A DNA stretch of 35,290 nt from Gammaproteobacteria bacterium (GCA_030428835.1 JAUIEP010000037.1:1-35290); one strand, 5' to 3'. Shown: positions 15,715 through 25,038, counted from the first letter of the stretch. The notes: generated from the sequence alone by a model not told the origin. Numbers and translations are program-made.

Positions 15715-17154
15715 ATGGCGCAGACAGCCCAGATCACCGTATTTCCCACGGAACCCCAGAACGAGGCGCAGCGCATCCTGCAGGTACAGCGCAACGCCTA
15801 CCTCGAGAATCCCTACCCCTCGCGTGAGGAGCGCCTCGAGAACCTGCGCAAGCTCGAGGACATCCTCGTGGACAACCAGGACGCCATCGCCGAGGCCATT
15901 CGCAAGGACTTCGGCAACCGCGCGATCGAGGAGAGCAAGCTGCTCGAGTTGTTCTTGTCCATCGACGGTTTCCGCTACTGCCGCAAGCACCTGAAGAAAT
16001 GGATGAAGCCGCAGCGCCGCGGTGTATCGATCTGGTTCGCCGGCGCGCGCAACCGGGTGCTGGCCCAGCCCAAGGGCGTCGTGGGCGTGGTGGTGCCCTG
16101 GAACTATCCGCTGTTCCTCGCCATGGGGCCGCTGGCCAGCGCCCTCGCGGCCGGCAATCGCTGCATGGTCAAGATGGCGGCGAACTCCAGCAACCTGTGT
16201 GAACTCCTGCACGGGCTGATCTCCGAGCAGTTCGACGAGAGTACCCTGGCGCTCCTGCCCGGCGTGCGCGGCTCGGACTTCACCACGCTGCCCTTCGACC
16301 ACATCATCTTCACCGGCTCCGCGGAGACGGGTCGCACCGTGATGCGCGCGGCCGCGGAAAACCTGACCCCGGTGACCCTGGAACTCGGCGGCAAGTCACC
16401 CACGATTCTCGCCGAGGACTTCGACGTGGAGCTGGCGGCGAGCCGCATCCTGTTCACGAAATTCATGAATGCCGGGCAGACCTGCGTGGCGCCCGACTAC
16501 CTGTACCTGCCGGAAGCGAAGCGCGACGAGTTCGTGGCGGCGGCGAAAAAGATCATCGCCAAGCGCTACCCCGACCTCGCCAACGGCCAGTTCACCACGG
16601 TGATCGACGACAGTTCCTTCGCGCGCCTGGCGGCGACCATGGCCGACGCGGACCAGAAGGGGGCCAGCCTGGTGAACCTCACGCCGGGCCACGAACCCGA
16701 CGCCGGCACCCGCCTCATGCCGCCGCACCTGGTGCTCGACCCGGACGACAGCACGACCATCATGCAGGACGAGATCTTCGGCCCGCTGCTGCCGATACGC
16801 ACCTACCGCGACATCGACGACGTCATCGAGTACATCAACCGGCGCGACCGGCCGCTCGGCCTGTACCTGTTCAGCAACGACAGGGCGCTGCAGGACAAGG
16901 TCATCAGGAACACGATCTCCGGCGGGGTGAGCATCAACGACTGCTCCTTCCACGTGGCGCAGCACGACATGCCCTTCGGCGGCATCGGCGCCTCGGGCAT
17001 GGGGCACTACCACGGCCACGAGGGTTTCGTGGAGTTCAGCAAGATGCGGCCGATCTTCTCGCAGTTCCGCTTCTCGGCGCTGCCGATGATGTACCCGCCC
17101 TACGGCAAGGTGTTCAACCTGCTGTACACGCTGATGGTGAAGCTGAAGCTCTAG
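15715..17154 (+). CDS. Coniferyl-aldehyde-dehydrogenase-like ALDH
   Basis: This is an NAD(P)-dependent aldehyde dehydrogenase of 479 residues. The key elements are VVPWNYP with Asn130, TGSAETG (200-206, cofactor loop), LELGGKSP with Glu223 as general base, and NAGQTCVAPDY with catalytic Cys257. The ending FSKMRPIFSQFRFSALPMMYPPYGK and the short form without an N-terminal extension fit the coniferyl aldehyde dehydrogenase (CalB) group, which also takes aliphatic aldehydes. The coenzyme site reads MVKMAANSS where many ALDHs have KPSE. GAGGAGG 7-9 nt upstream fixes the ATG at 15715. The gene stands alone. Oxidation of an aromatic or long-chain aldehyde to the acid is likely; the substrate is inferred. 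Confidence 0.93.
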   Translation: MAQTAQITVFPTEPQNEAQRILQVQRNAYLENPYPSREERLENLRKLEDILVDNQDAIAEAIRKDFGNRAIEESKLLELFLSIDGFRYCRKHLKKWMKPQRRGVSIWFAGARNRVLAQPKGVVGVVVPWNYPLFLAMGPLASALAAGNRCMVKMAANSSNLCELLHGLISEQFDESTLALLPGVRGSDFTTLPFDHIIFTGSAETGRTVMRAAAENLTPVTLELGGKSPTILAEDFDVELAASRILFTKFMNAGQTCVAPDYLYLPEAKRDEFVAAAKKIIAKRYPDLANGQFTTVIDDSSFARLAATMADADQKGASLVNLTPGHEPDAGTRLMPPHLVLDPDDSTTIMQDEIFGPLLPIRTYRDIDDVIEYINRRDRPLGLYLFSNDRALQDKVIRNTISGGVSINDCSFHVAQHDMPFGGIGASGMGHYHGHEGFVEFSKMRPIFSQFRFSALPMMYPPYGKVFNLLYTLMVKLKL

Positions 17155-17163
17155 GTGTGAATG

Positions 17164-17184
17164 CGCGGGCCGCGGCCCGCGTTT
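17164..17184 (+). terminator. Hairpin after the aldehyde dehydrogenase gene
   Basis: CGCGGGC (17164-17170), loop CGCG, GCCCGCG (17175-17181) and then TTT. It is a strong 7-bp GC stem in the 33-bp gap between convergent stop codons. The short T-run points to the plus strand. The core GGGCCGCGGCCC recurs at 22779. Confidence 0.5.
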
Positions 17185-17187
17185 GGT

Positions 17188-17760
17188 TCAGGCCTTGCTG
17201 AAAGCGAGGTTGCGCCACAGGTCCCGGTAATCGTAGTCGGTCTGCAGCGCGAGGTTGAGGCGGTTGTACGAGGCGAAGTCGCTGACGATGTGCGTGAGCT
17301 GCACGATGCCCTTGTCGGTGAGCCCGTGGTCGCGCAGCGCCTGTACCTCCGCGTCTTCCACACCCGCGGGATCGCGGTTGACCTTGAGGGCGTAGGTGAG
17401 GATGGCGAGCAGGCGCGGCGAGTCCACCGCGTCAATGCCCTCGCTTGCCAGCCCCGCCACGTAGTCCTCGGCCTTGCCCAGGCCGTAGTTCAGGATCGTG
17501 CAGAACGCCGCGGTGCAGTAGGGGCAGCCGTTGTCCTTCGACACGAGGATGCCCACGTGCTGGATCTCCTCCATGTCCAGCTCGCCGGCTTCCCACAACA
17601 CCTTGGTTGCGCCCAGCTTCGCGGGAAAGAACTCGGGAAAGTTCATCTCCACGAAGAAATGGTTGGGCACGGAACCCTCCATCTGCGTCACCCACTCGAA
17701 GATACCGGCGACCGCGGGGTCCTCCACGTGCTCCGGTTTTACGATCCTGACTCTGGTCAT
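17188..17760 (-). CDS. AhpD/carboxymuconolactone-decarboxylase-like protein
   Basis: This 190-residue protein has the all-helical AhpD/CMD fold. The family signature is partly kept: DMEEIQHVGILVSKDNGCPYCTAAFCTIL has the CxxC pair (Cys79, Cys82), used in alkylhydroperoxidases for thiol chemistry. However, the His expected four residues after the second Cys is Phe86, followed by Cys87. It may therefore be a variant or have a different activity. GGAG lies 8 nt before the ATG. It starts 16 bp after the TonB-receptor stop on the same strand and is almost certainly co-transcribed with it, so its role may be tied to whatever that receptor imports. No signal peptide is seen. Confidence 0.85.
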   Translation of the reverse strand: MTRVRIVKPEHVEDPAVAGIFEWVTQMEGSVPNHFFVEMNFPEFFPAKLGATKVLWEAGELDMEEIQHVGILVSKDNGCPYCTAAFCTILNYGLGKAEDYVAGLASEGIDAVDSPRLLAILTYALKVNRDPAGVEDAEVQALRDHGLTDKGIVQLTHIVSDFASYNRLNLALQTDYDYRDLWRNLAFSKA

Positions 17761-17776
17761 GCGCTGGTCTCCGCTG

Positions 17777-20197
17777 CTAGAACTTGTAGGTGGCCTGCAG
17801 CAGCCACTGGCGGCCGCGGTCGAAGCTGCCCTCGAAGGCCTGGAACGCGGTGCCGTACACGCCCGTCACGAGGTATTCCTCGTCCGACAGGTTGCGGCCG
17901 GAGAGCAGCACGCTCCAGTCGCCCTCGACGCTGGTCCAGCGGATGCTGGCGTTCCACAGGTCGTAGGAGTCCTGCTTCAGCAGCTCGGTGTTGTAGGCGT
18001 CGTTGTAGGTCTCGTCGCGGTAGCTCCAGTCCACGCGCAGCACCACCGCACCGAGGTCGTTCAGCGACACTTCCTTCGACGCGCCGAGCGACGCGGTGTA
18101 TTCCGGCACGCGCTCGAACTCGAACTGCTCGCCGATCAGGGTCAGCTCGGTGTCGATGTCGTCGTACTCGGCATCCAGCTTGGAGAAGCTGGCCTCGAAC
18201 AGCCAGCCGTCGCCGGGGGCGGCCTGCGCCTCCAGCTCGACGCCCGTGATCGTGGCGGAGCCGATGTTCTCGGTGACCGGCGCGACGCTGTTGAACACCT
18301 GCACCTGCAGGTCTTCATACTCGGTGTAGAACGTGGCGCCGTTGATGCGCAGGCGGCCGTCCGCGAACGTCGACTTGAAGCCCACCTCGTAGGCGTCGAC
18401 GAACTCCGGCTCGTAGGTCGGGATCAGGTCGATGTCCGGGGTGCCCGGCGGGGCGGTGAACGGTGGTACCACCGGCGGGAACACGCGCTGGGTGAAGCCG
18501 CCGGACTTGAAGCCCTCGGAATAGCTTAGGTACACCATCATGTCCTCGGTCACGTCGAAGGACAGGTTGGCCGTGGGCGTGAACTCGTCGATCTCGATCT
18601 CCTTCTCCACGGCCGGCAGGATCGCCTGGCCCGCCTGCAGGAAGGGCGCGTCGAGCTGGGCCAGCGGGTTGCCCGGCGGCACCTGCTGGCTGATGCCGGC
18701 GTAGTAGTTGGTGAAGATCACCTGGTCGGGCAGGAACTTCTTGGTCTCGTCGGTATAGCGGCCGCCGAGTGTGAAATGCAAGCGCTCGGTGATGTCGTAG
18801 GTCGCCTGCGCGAAGACCGCCCACGCCTCGTTGTCGAACTCGCCGCCGGAGCGGAAATTGGACACGGTGAAGTCGAGGATGTTCTCGTTGTCGCCGTCCT
18901 CCTGGAAGTAGTACGCGCCGACTATCCAGTTGAGCCGGTCCGTGCTGCCGATCAGCTGCAGTTCCTGCGTGAACTGCTCCTGCTCGAGATCGTCGAAAAA
19001 CTGCGAGATGCGATGTGGGGAGTGGTCGCCGTCGCGCGCGAACTCGGACTCCAGGTCGCGCCAGGCCGTGATCGACTTGAGCGATATGCCGTCGGTGATT
19101 TCGTACTCGACGGTGGCGGACAGGCCCCATATGTCCGTCTTGGAGAACGCGGGCGCGGTGCCCTCGTTCTTGCCGCCCTTGCCCACGTAGCGATTGTCGT
19201 AGCAGTTGGGCGAGGCCGGGTTGAAGGTCACGCCCATGCCCGCGGCGTTGGTGGCCGCACAGGGCATGCCCGGGCCGAGCGCCGCAGTGGTGACGTTGTG
19301 GATAAACGCCATCGGCGGCGGCACGGCCGCCACCAGCCCGTCGAGCTGGCTGAGGTCGGTGAAGTCGATACCCAGCAGTTGCATGGGCGGCCCGTTCTCG
19401 CGGTCCCGCGTGGCGTCCGCCGCCACGTCCACCCGCAGGCGCTCGCCCGGCGTCCACGCGAACGCCATGCGCCCCGTGACGGTGTCGTCGTCGCCGAGGT
19501 CGGTGCCGTCCGTGCGTTCCACGTACCCGTCCTGCTCGAAGGAGGCGATGGACGCGCGCGCCGCGAAGGTATCGGACAGCGGCAGGTGCACGGAGCCCTC
19601 GAGGTTCAGGCGGTCATCCGTGCCGACCGCCGCTTCCAGTTCGCCGCCGAACTCGCCGCCCGGCTGCGGCTTTTTCGTCGTGATGTTGATCGCGCCGCCG
19701 ATGGTGTTGCGGCCGTACAGGGTGCCCTGGGGACCGCGCAGCACCTCGAGGCGCTCGATGTCGACGAGGTCCAGGATGCCGCCCACGCTGCGCGCGATGT
19801 ACACGCCGTCGACATAAAGGCCCACACCCGGCTCGGTGGTCGGCAGGAACTCCTTCTGGCCCACGCCGCGCAGGAAGATCGCCGCGGAGTTGGAGGAGCC
19901 GCCGAAGGACGGGTTGTTTTCCAGCGTCAGGCTGGGCACGAAGCTCACGATCTCGTCGAGCCGCGTGATGCCGCGGTAGGCGAGGGTGTCGCCGCTGAAG
20001 GCGGAGACGGCGATGGGCGCGTCCTGCAGGCCCTCCTCCCGGCGGCGTGCCGTGACGAGCATTTCCTCGAGGATCTTGTCAGCGCCGGTCGCGCCGGCGG
20101 GTGCCTCGTTGTCCTGCGCGCGGGTGGGCGCTGCGTGAAGGGTACCCAGCGCGAGGGCGATGGGCAGTAGTCGGGTGCAAAGGTTTTGCGGGTTCAT
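17777..20197 (-). CDS. TonB-dependent outer-membrane receptor
   Basis: This 806-residue outer-membrane transporter has a signal peptide (about 1-27, LHAAPTRAQD), a TonB-box-like segment LEEMLVTARRR, and a plug domain (DAPIAVSAFSGDTLAYRGI, IFLRGVGQKEF, LRGPQGTLYGRNTIGGAINITTK). A 22-strand barrel follows, ending in RQWLLQATYKF with the C-terminal Phe needed for outer-membrane insertion. The VTARRREEGLQDAPIAVSAF opening is typical of the large receptor families of marine and sphingomonad-like bacteria that take up varied organics, not just siderophores. AGGAG 5 nt before the ATG sets the start. It lies between trpB2-like (58-bp gap) and AhpD-like (16-bp gap) genes. The substrate is unknown. Confidence 0.95.
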   Translation of the reverse strand: MNPQNLCTRLLPIALALGTLHAAPTRAQDNEAPAGATGADKILEEMLVTARRREEGLQDAPIAVSAFSGDTLAYRGITRLDEIVSFVPSLTLENNPSFGGSSNSAAIFLRGVGQKEFLPTTEPGVGLYVDGVYIARSVGGILDLVDIERLEVLRGPQGTLYGRNTIGGAINITTKKPQPGGEFGGELEAAVGTDDRLNLEGSVHLPLSDTFAARASIASFEQDGYVERTDGTDLGDDDTVTGRMAFAWTPGERLRVDVAADATRDRENGPPMQLLGIDFTDLSQLDGLVAAVPPPMAFIHNVTTAALGPGMPCAATNAAGMGVTFNPASPNCYDNRYVGKGGKNEGTAPAFSKTDIWGLSATVEYEITDGISLKSITAWRDLESEFARDGDHSPHRISQFFDDLEQEQFTQELQLIGSTDRLNWIVGAYYFQEDGDNENILDFTVSNFRSGGEFDNEAWAVFAQATYDITERLHFTLGGRYTDETKKFLPDQVIFTNYYAGISQQVPPGNPLAQLDAPFLQAGQAILPAVEKEIEIDEFTPTANLSFDVTEDMMVYLSYSEGFKSGGFTQRVFPPVVPPFTAPPGTPDIDLIPTYEPEFVDAYEVGFKSTFADGRLRINGATFYTEYEDLQVQVFNSVAPVTENIGSATITGVELEAQAAPGDGWLFEASFSKLDAEYDDIDTELTLIGEQFEFERVPEYTASLGASKEVSLNDLGAVVLRVDWSYRDETYNDAYNTELLKQDSYDLWNASIRWTSVEGDWSVLLSGRNLSDEEYLVTGVYGTAFQAFEGSFDRGRQWLLQATYKF

Positions 20198-20255
20198 AGG
20201 GGCTCCTGCGGGTGTTTATGTTTTGTCGTTGTCTGTGCGGTTTTTTATGCGGTCT

Positions 20256-21617
20256 TCATGCGAGAACGGGTACGTCTTTCATCGCCTCGGCGATGGCCTC
20301 GTCCGACAGTTCGAGGTCCTGCATGTCGCCGTGCAGGTACTGGTCGTAGGAGGCGAGGTCGAGGTGACCGTGGCCGCACAGCGCGGTGAGGATGACCTTT
20401 TCCTCGCCGCTCTCCCTGCAGGCCAGGGCCTCGCGCACCGCCGCGGCGATCGCGTGGGTCGGCTCCGGCGCGGGCACGATGCCCTCGCTGCGCGCGAACT
20501 GCAGCGCGCCGGCGAAACATTCCCGCTGCGGTATGGCGATCGCCTCCACGAGGCCGAGGTCGTACACATGCGACACCAGCGGCGCCATGCCGTGGTAACG
20601 CAGGCCGCCGGCGTGAATGGGTTCGGGAATGAACGAGTGGCCCAGCGTGTGCATCTTCATCAGCGGGGTGAGTCCGGCGGTGTCGCCGAAGTCGTAGCGG
20701 AACTCGCCCTTGGTGAGGGTGGGGCAGGCGGTCGGTTCCACGCAGCGGATGGTCGGGTTCATCCTGCCCGCGAGCTTTTCGCGCAGGAAAGGGAAGGCGA
20801 GGCCGCCGAAGTTGGAACCGCCGCCGGTGCAGCCCACGAGCACGTCCGGCGTCTCACCGACCTTGGCCAGTTGCAGCAGCGCCTCCTCGCCGATGATCGT
20901 CTGGTGCAGCAGCACGTGGTTGAGCACGCTGCCCAGGGCGTAGCGGGTGTCCTCGCTGGCGACGGCCTGGCTGACCGCCTCGGAAATCGCGATGCCGAGC
21001 GAGCCCGGGTGGTCGGGGTCCTGCTTCAGCAGCTCGCGCCCGAACTCGGTCAGCTCCGAGGGGCTGGGGTGCACCCTGCCGCCCCACACCTCCATCATGG
21101 TGCGGCGGTAGGGCTTGGCGCGGTACGACGCCGCCACCTGCCACACCTCGCACTCCAGGCCGAACTGCGCGCAGGCGAAGGCGAGGGAGCTGCCCCACTG
21201 GCCCGCGCCCGTTTCGGTCGTCAGCTTCTTTATGCCCTCCCGCGCGTTGTAGTACACCTGCGGCACGGCGGTGTTGGGCTTGTGTGAGCCGGCGGGGCTC
21301 ACGCCCTCGTACTTGTAGTAGATGCGCGCCGGGGTATCGAGGATTTTCTCCAGGCGGTGCGCGCGAAACAGCGGGCTGGGGCGCCACAGCCGGTATACGT
21401 CCAACACCTCGCCGGGGATATCGATGTAGCGTTCGGTGCTCATCTCCTGCTCGATGAGCGCCTGCGGGAAGAGCGGCCCGAAGTCCTCCGGCTGCGCCGG
21501 CTGCAGGGTGCCGGGGTGGAGCTGGGGCGGCGGGGGTACGGGGAGGTCCGGCACCACGTTGTACCAGCGGGTGGGCATCTCGCTCTCGTCCAGCAGGATC
21601 TTGGTTGGCGTGTTCAT
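20256..21617 (-). CDS. TrpB2-type tryptophan synthase beta-like enzyme
   Basis: This 453-residue PLP enzyme belongs to the TrpB2 branch, which is longer than TrpB1 at its N-terminus. [17 protein letters not shown] contains the PLP-binding Lys113, [11 protein letters not shown] follows, and [15 protein letters not shown] is the phosphate-binding glycine loop. The opening ([21 protein letters not shown]) is characteristic of TrpB2. TrpB2 can make tryptophan from indole and serine, or act as a serine deaminase, without TrpA. No trpA or other trp gene is present, so it is an orphan. It precedes the TonB receptor by 58 bp on the same strand. The ribosome site before the ATG is weak. Confidence 0.93.
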   Translation of the reverse strand: MNTPTKILLDESEMPTRWYNVVPDLPVPPPPQLHPGTLQPAQPEDFGPLFPQALIEQEMSTERYIDIPGEVLDVYRLWRPSPLFRAHRLEKILDTPARIYYKYEGVSPAGSHKPNTAVPQVYYNAREGIKKLTTETGAGQWGSSLAFACAQFGLECEVWQVAASYRAKPYRRTMMEVWGGRVHPSPSELTEFGRELLKQDPDHPGSLGIAISEAVSQAVASEDTRYALGSVLNHVLLHQTIIGEEALLQLAKVGETPDVLVGCTGGGSNFGGLAFPFLREKLAGRMNPTIRCVEPTACPTLTKGEFRYDFGDTAGLTPLMKMHTLGHSFIPEPIHAGGLRYHGMAPLVSHVYDLGLVEAIAIPQRECFAGALQFARSEGIVPAPEPTHAIAAAVREALACRESGEEKVILTALCGHGHLDLASYDQYLHGDMQDLELSDEAIAEAMKDVPVLA

Positions 21618-21761
21618 GGTCTACCCGTATCTCCGTAAAATCGCAGCGGGTAATACTAGCCGACCGTTCCCCGCTTGCCCATGGCGACATCGGGTCAGTC
21701 CGTAGCGGTCGCACTGGGAGCCCTGCGCCGGTTTCCCGCCCGCGCGGGGGGAGCCTTGCGC

Positions 21762-22730
21762 TCAGCCGCCCAGCAGGCGCTCGACGGCGACTTCCACCAT
21801 CGCGGCGGCCACCCAGGCGAGCGGCGGGATCAGGCCGTAGAAGAACAGGCGCGACCAGATGGAGATGTCCAGCGGCCAGGTGTGCAGCGCGTTTATCCGG
21901 TCGCGGCGCTGCAGCAATCGCTCGAGTGCGGTCATTGCCTCGACGTCCGCGGCTTCCGGGAGCGCGCGCAGCTGCGAGCGCACCTCGGCCTGCAGGGCCT
22001 TCTTGCGTTCGCGCAGGCGCGTGTGGACCGTCCACATGGGCCGCATCACCAGCGCTATGCACGCCGGCACCGCCACGACAAAGGCGGTGAGGTAATTCTG
22101 GATCCGGAAGTGCGCATCGATCGACTGTACCGTGGATATGGCGATGCCCCCGAGGATGATCACGAGGTCCAGCAGGCCGACCCGCGCGAAGGGTTCCAGT
22201 CGCGACTGCTCGAAGATGTTGATCGGCACCCGTTCACCGAAGCGGTAGAACTGGTTGCCGACGTACAGGCGGACGGCGAGCATCCAGCCGACGAAAACCC
22301 AGACCAGTATCTGGCCCGCGAATATCGCGAGCATCGGCCCGTTGCCCGCGAGTACGAGTTCGATCTGTGTGATCGGCACATTGAATGCCAGCGCGTAGAG
22401 CAGGCCGCCCAGCACGCCCGACCAGAAATACGCCGCGGGGATGTCCGTCACGCTCTGCGCGAGTCCGGCGTCGAGCATCTGCGCGGTCTTGAAGCTGTTG
22501 CGCTGCGTGATGAACATGCAGCCGATGAGCCAGGTGGGCAGCAGGCTCATCAGCAGGATCATGCCGAGCAGGTGTTCCCCCGAGTCGAAACCCATCGCGA
22601 TAGCGTCCGCCTTGTGCAGGCCGGATACGCCGAACAGCAGCAGGCTGAACAGCAGGTACGCCAGGCAGCAGAGCACGACCGAGTACGGTGAATCGTAAAC
22701 CAGGCTGTGCAGGCGGGACGTGCTGCTCAT
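21762..22730 (-). CDS. Multi-pass membrane protein of unknown function
   Basis: This 322-residue protein has about six to seven hydrophobic segments: residues about 17-38, 52-75, 100-122, 130-155, 187-202, 212-230 and a last one near 294-313. A charged helical region (RERKKALQAEVRSQLRALPE, then ALERLLQRRDR) lies between the last two and probably faces the cytoplasm. I recognise no family motif. The N-terminus MSSTSRLHSLVYDSPYSVV has no cleavable signal. It is followed after a 144-bp gap by trpB2 and preceded by the copper monooxygenase gene (105-bp gap), all on the minus strand. It may share a transcript with either. Confidence 0.75.
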   Translation of the reverse strand: MSSTSRLHSLVYDSPYSVVLCCLAYLLFSLLLFGVSGLHKADAIAMGFDSGEHLLGMILLMSLLPTWLIGCMFITQRNSFKTAQMLDAGLAQSVTDIPAAYFWSGVLGGLLYALAFNVPITQIELVLAGNGPMLAIFAGQILVWVFVGWMLAVRLYVGNQFYRFGERVPINIFEQSRLEPFARVGLLDLVIILGGIAISTVQSIDAHFRIQNYLTAFVVAVPACIALVMRPMWTVHTRLRERKKALQAEVRSQLRALPEAADVEAMTALERLLQRRDRINALHTWPLDISIWSRLFFYGLIPPLAWVAAAMVEVAVERLLGG

Positions 22731-22776
22731 CTCATCGTGGTAGCGCTATCGCGGTGCCCGGTGGGCGGCGCGGTGA

Positions 22777-22792
22777 CCGGGCCGCGGCCCGG
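22777..22792. repeat. 16-bp perfect GC palindrome after the copper monooxygenase gene
   Basis: CCGGGCCGCGGCCCGG is its own reverse complement and lies 44 bp past the minus-strand stop at 22836. It can form a hairpin but has no T-run. Its core GGGCCGCGGCCC is identical to that of the hairpin at 17167-17178. Confidence 0.4.
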
Positions 22793-22835
22793 GTCGGCCG
22801 GGCGCCGCACGAGCCGCAACCGCCGGCGGGTGTCC

Positions 22836-24815
22836 TCAGCGCCGGCTCGCCACCAGCGCGGTGAAGTACTCGTTCCAGCTCAGGGCGTCGTCGCCGTCGC
22901 GGTCCATGCGGTCGAAGAATTCCGCGATGCGACGGCCGGTGCGGCCCTTGAGCTCGCCGCGCTCCAGCACGCCGTCGATGTTGTCATCCAGCGCGCCGAA
23001 GCCGCGGCCGGCGTCCAGCAGTTCCTCGTATTGCGGCTTCTGGTTGTCGCGGGTCTCGTCCTTCCAGCGATAGCTGATGGCGGTGAACAACATCTCCTCG
23101 AACGACTGGTCGCCCCAGGTGATCTCCAGGTCGGGGTCCGGGTTGGCCGGGTTCTGCGCCGTGTTGTCATACGTGTAGCGCGCTATCAGCTTCGAGCCGG
23201 CGGGCACGTCGACGGGTTCGGTGAACTCGTAGGAGCGCTGCCAGTTGAAGTTGTACCTGGGCAGCGACAGCAGGAGTTTCTCGGAGCCGTCCGGGTAGCG
23301 GATCGTCAGCGTCGAGGACTGCCCGCGGTAGTGCGCGTGGGGAAACGCGTAGAACAGCTCGGCGTCCTTCGGGAACTGCAGGTAGGCGACCTCCTCGTGC
23401 CTGCCGGTGTTCGCCGGGATCCGGATCGACGAGTCCGCGATCACCGAACTCCTGGTCATCATCTGCGGCGGTTCGTCGTAGAAGTACAGGCCGATCTGCG
23501 TCGCGTCCGTGACCGCCTTGCCGAACGGTGTGTAGTGCATCTGCAGGCCGATCGCGCCGCCGGTCGGCAGGTAGGTGCCCACGTTGTCGCGCGCGATGAA
23601 TGATTCGGCGCCCACGGCGTAACCGCCGAGGGAGGCACCCCAGCGGGACTCGTTGCTGCGCCCGCTCGCGGGCATCTCCTTCAGCATGCCGGTGAGCACG
23701 TGGTGCACCGCCTCGCGCGAACCCACCTTGACCGTGCTGGCGCGCAGCCATTTGGGTTCGGTGAGGGGATTGGGGACGACCGGGCGCTGGTAGTCGACCA
23801 CGCCGCTTGCCGGCACGTCGAACGGCGGTATATCGATGATCAGGTCGGGCTCGCCCAGCGGCCAGTCGACGGGCGGCTCGCGCTTGACGGCGAGCGGGTC
23901 CGGGCCGTCGCCACGGGGCGCGCCGGCCTCTATCCAGTGCACCAGCGTCTTGATCTCGTCGCCGGTCATGCTGTAGTCGCGCAGGAAGCTGCCCACGTGC
24001 GGATCGGCGTTCCAGGGCGGCATGCGGTCGGTGCGGATCACCTCGCGGATCATGGCGGCAAAGCCCTTGACCATGTCGTAGTTGCTCATCGCCCAGGGCC
24101 CGATGCCGCCCTCGGTATGGCAGCTCACGCAGCGCTTCTCCAGCAGCGGGGCGATGGTGTCGTGGTAGGAGATCTTCGCGTGCTCCGCGCGACGCTCGCG
24201 CTCGGGGAACTGCACGATGCAGCCGGGTGCGTCCACCGCGGCGACGGCGACGTCCTCGCCCGCCAGCAGGTTGTCGAGCGCGGCGGCGAGGTAGTGTTCT
24301 TTCGCCCGGGGCTTCTGCACCTCGTAGGTGAGGCGATCGTCGATGGGCCCGTGGTAGACAACCCGCATGGTGGCGGGATCGATGACGTAGACTTCCGCGG
24401 TGCGTGTCACGTTGAGCGATTCGCCCACGAGCTGGTAGTCGTCCACCAGCACCGGTATGTCGAAGCCGAACTCCTGCGCCTCCGCGCGGATGCTTTGCGG
24501 GTCGTCCTGCAGGTTGGAGTTCAGCAGGAAGAACTGCACGCCCTTGCCGGCATAGGCGTCGCGCACCTCGCGGTAGGCGGGCATGGCATTGCGCACGATG
24601 GGGCAGCCGTTGCCCTGCGTCATCAACACGATGGCGGGTGCGTTCCTGTAGTAGTAAAGCTGGTGCGCGAAGCCGGTGTCGTCGACGAGCTGGAAGTCGT
24701 CGACGTGCATGCCGACAATGCCGTCGCTGGTGAGTGCCTGGGCGGCGCTGCCCAGTGTCGTGAGGAGCAGGGCGAGAACGATTGCGTGAATGCTCGGTAG
24801 CCGGGTGATTGTCAT
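22836..24815 (-). CDS. Exported redoxin / cytochrome c / type II copper monooxygenase / EF-hand fusion
   Basis: This 659-residue exported protein has a signal peptide at about 1-27. Residues about 30-185 form a thioredoxin-like redoxin domain with a single Cys in NGCPIVRN (Cys71). A heme c site follows, CVSCH at 229-233, with Met265 in RMPPW as likely sixth ligand. Residues about 320-590 look like the PHM/DBM copper monooxygenase pair of domains: HH at 371-372 and MHYTP (His427) for one copper, and HAHYRG (His493, His495) and EEM (Met575) for the other, so all six expected ligands are present. Two EF-hands end the protein (610-621 and 638-649). GAGGAGG before ATG 24815 fixes the start. The c-heme probably feeds electrons to copper. 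It is divergent from the secreted trio at 25039. Substrate unknown. Confidence 0.9.
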   Translation of the reverse strand: MTITRLPSIHAIVLALLLTTLGSAAQALTSDGIVGMHVDDFQLVDDTGFAHQLYYYRNAPAIVLMTQGNGCPIVRNAMPAYREVRDAYAGKGVQFFLLNSNLQDDPQSIRAEAQEFGFDIPVLVDDYQLVGESLNVTRTAEVYVIDPATMRVVYHGPIDDRLTYEVQKPRAKEHYLAAALDNLLAGEDVAVAAVDAPGCIVQFPERERRAEHAKISYHDTIAPLLEKRCVSCHTEGGIGPWAMSNYDMVKGFAAMIREVIRTDRMPPWNADPHVGSFLRDYSMTGDEIKTLVHWIEAGAPRGDGPDPLAVKREPPVDWPLGEPDLIIDIPPFDVPASGVVDYQRPVVPNPLTEPKWLRASTVKVGSREAVHHVLTGMLKEMPASGRSNESRWGASLGGYAVGAESFIARDNVGTYLPTGGAIGLQMHYTPFGKAVTDATQIGLYFYDEPPQMMTRSSVIADSSIRIPANTGRHEEVAYLQFPKDAELFYAFPHAHYRGQSSTLTIRYPDGSEKLLLSLPRYNFNWQRSYEFTEPVDVPAGSKLIARYTYDNTAQNPANPDPDLEITWGDQSFEEMLFTAISYRWKDETRDNQKPQYEELLDAGRGFGALDDNIDGVLERGELKGRTGRRIAEFFDRMDRDGDDALSWNEYFTALVASRR

Positions 24816-24835
24816 AGCGCCTCCTCGCAGCACTT

Positions 24836-24874
24836 GATTATCGACTCTACTTATTGGAAAGTGCGTTGATAATC
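24836..24874. promoter_or_regulatory. Spaced inverted repeat in the divergent copper-locus promoter
   Basis: GATTATC at 24836-24842 and GATAATC at 24868-24874 are exact inverted copies 32 bp apart, each preceded by TT. They flank an AT-rich patch (continuing to TATAAAAAA at about 24876-24884) just upstream of the minus-strand start at 24815. It is a candidate binding site plus promoter region. Confidence 0.4.
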
Positions 24875-25038
24875 GTATAAAAAACGAGCAAATGCCAGTT
24901 TCGGGCCCCGGGGTGCCGTGCCCCGCCCGCCCAGGCTGATCCACATCATCGTCCGTCGGCTGCCGTTGCGTGCCAGCCGTGTGCTTGTCGTCGGGGACCC
25001 TCCCGGCCAGTGCGGGCGTCGAAGGAGTCGAGTTGCCT

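Noticed and set aside
18776-20170. Long open frame opposite the TonB receptor
   Set aside because: It is antisense to a clearly recognisable gene and rich in Arg, Ala, Val and His. It has no family pattern. Such frames are common in GC-rich DNA.
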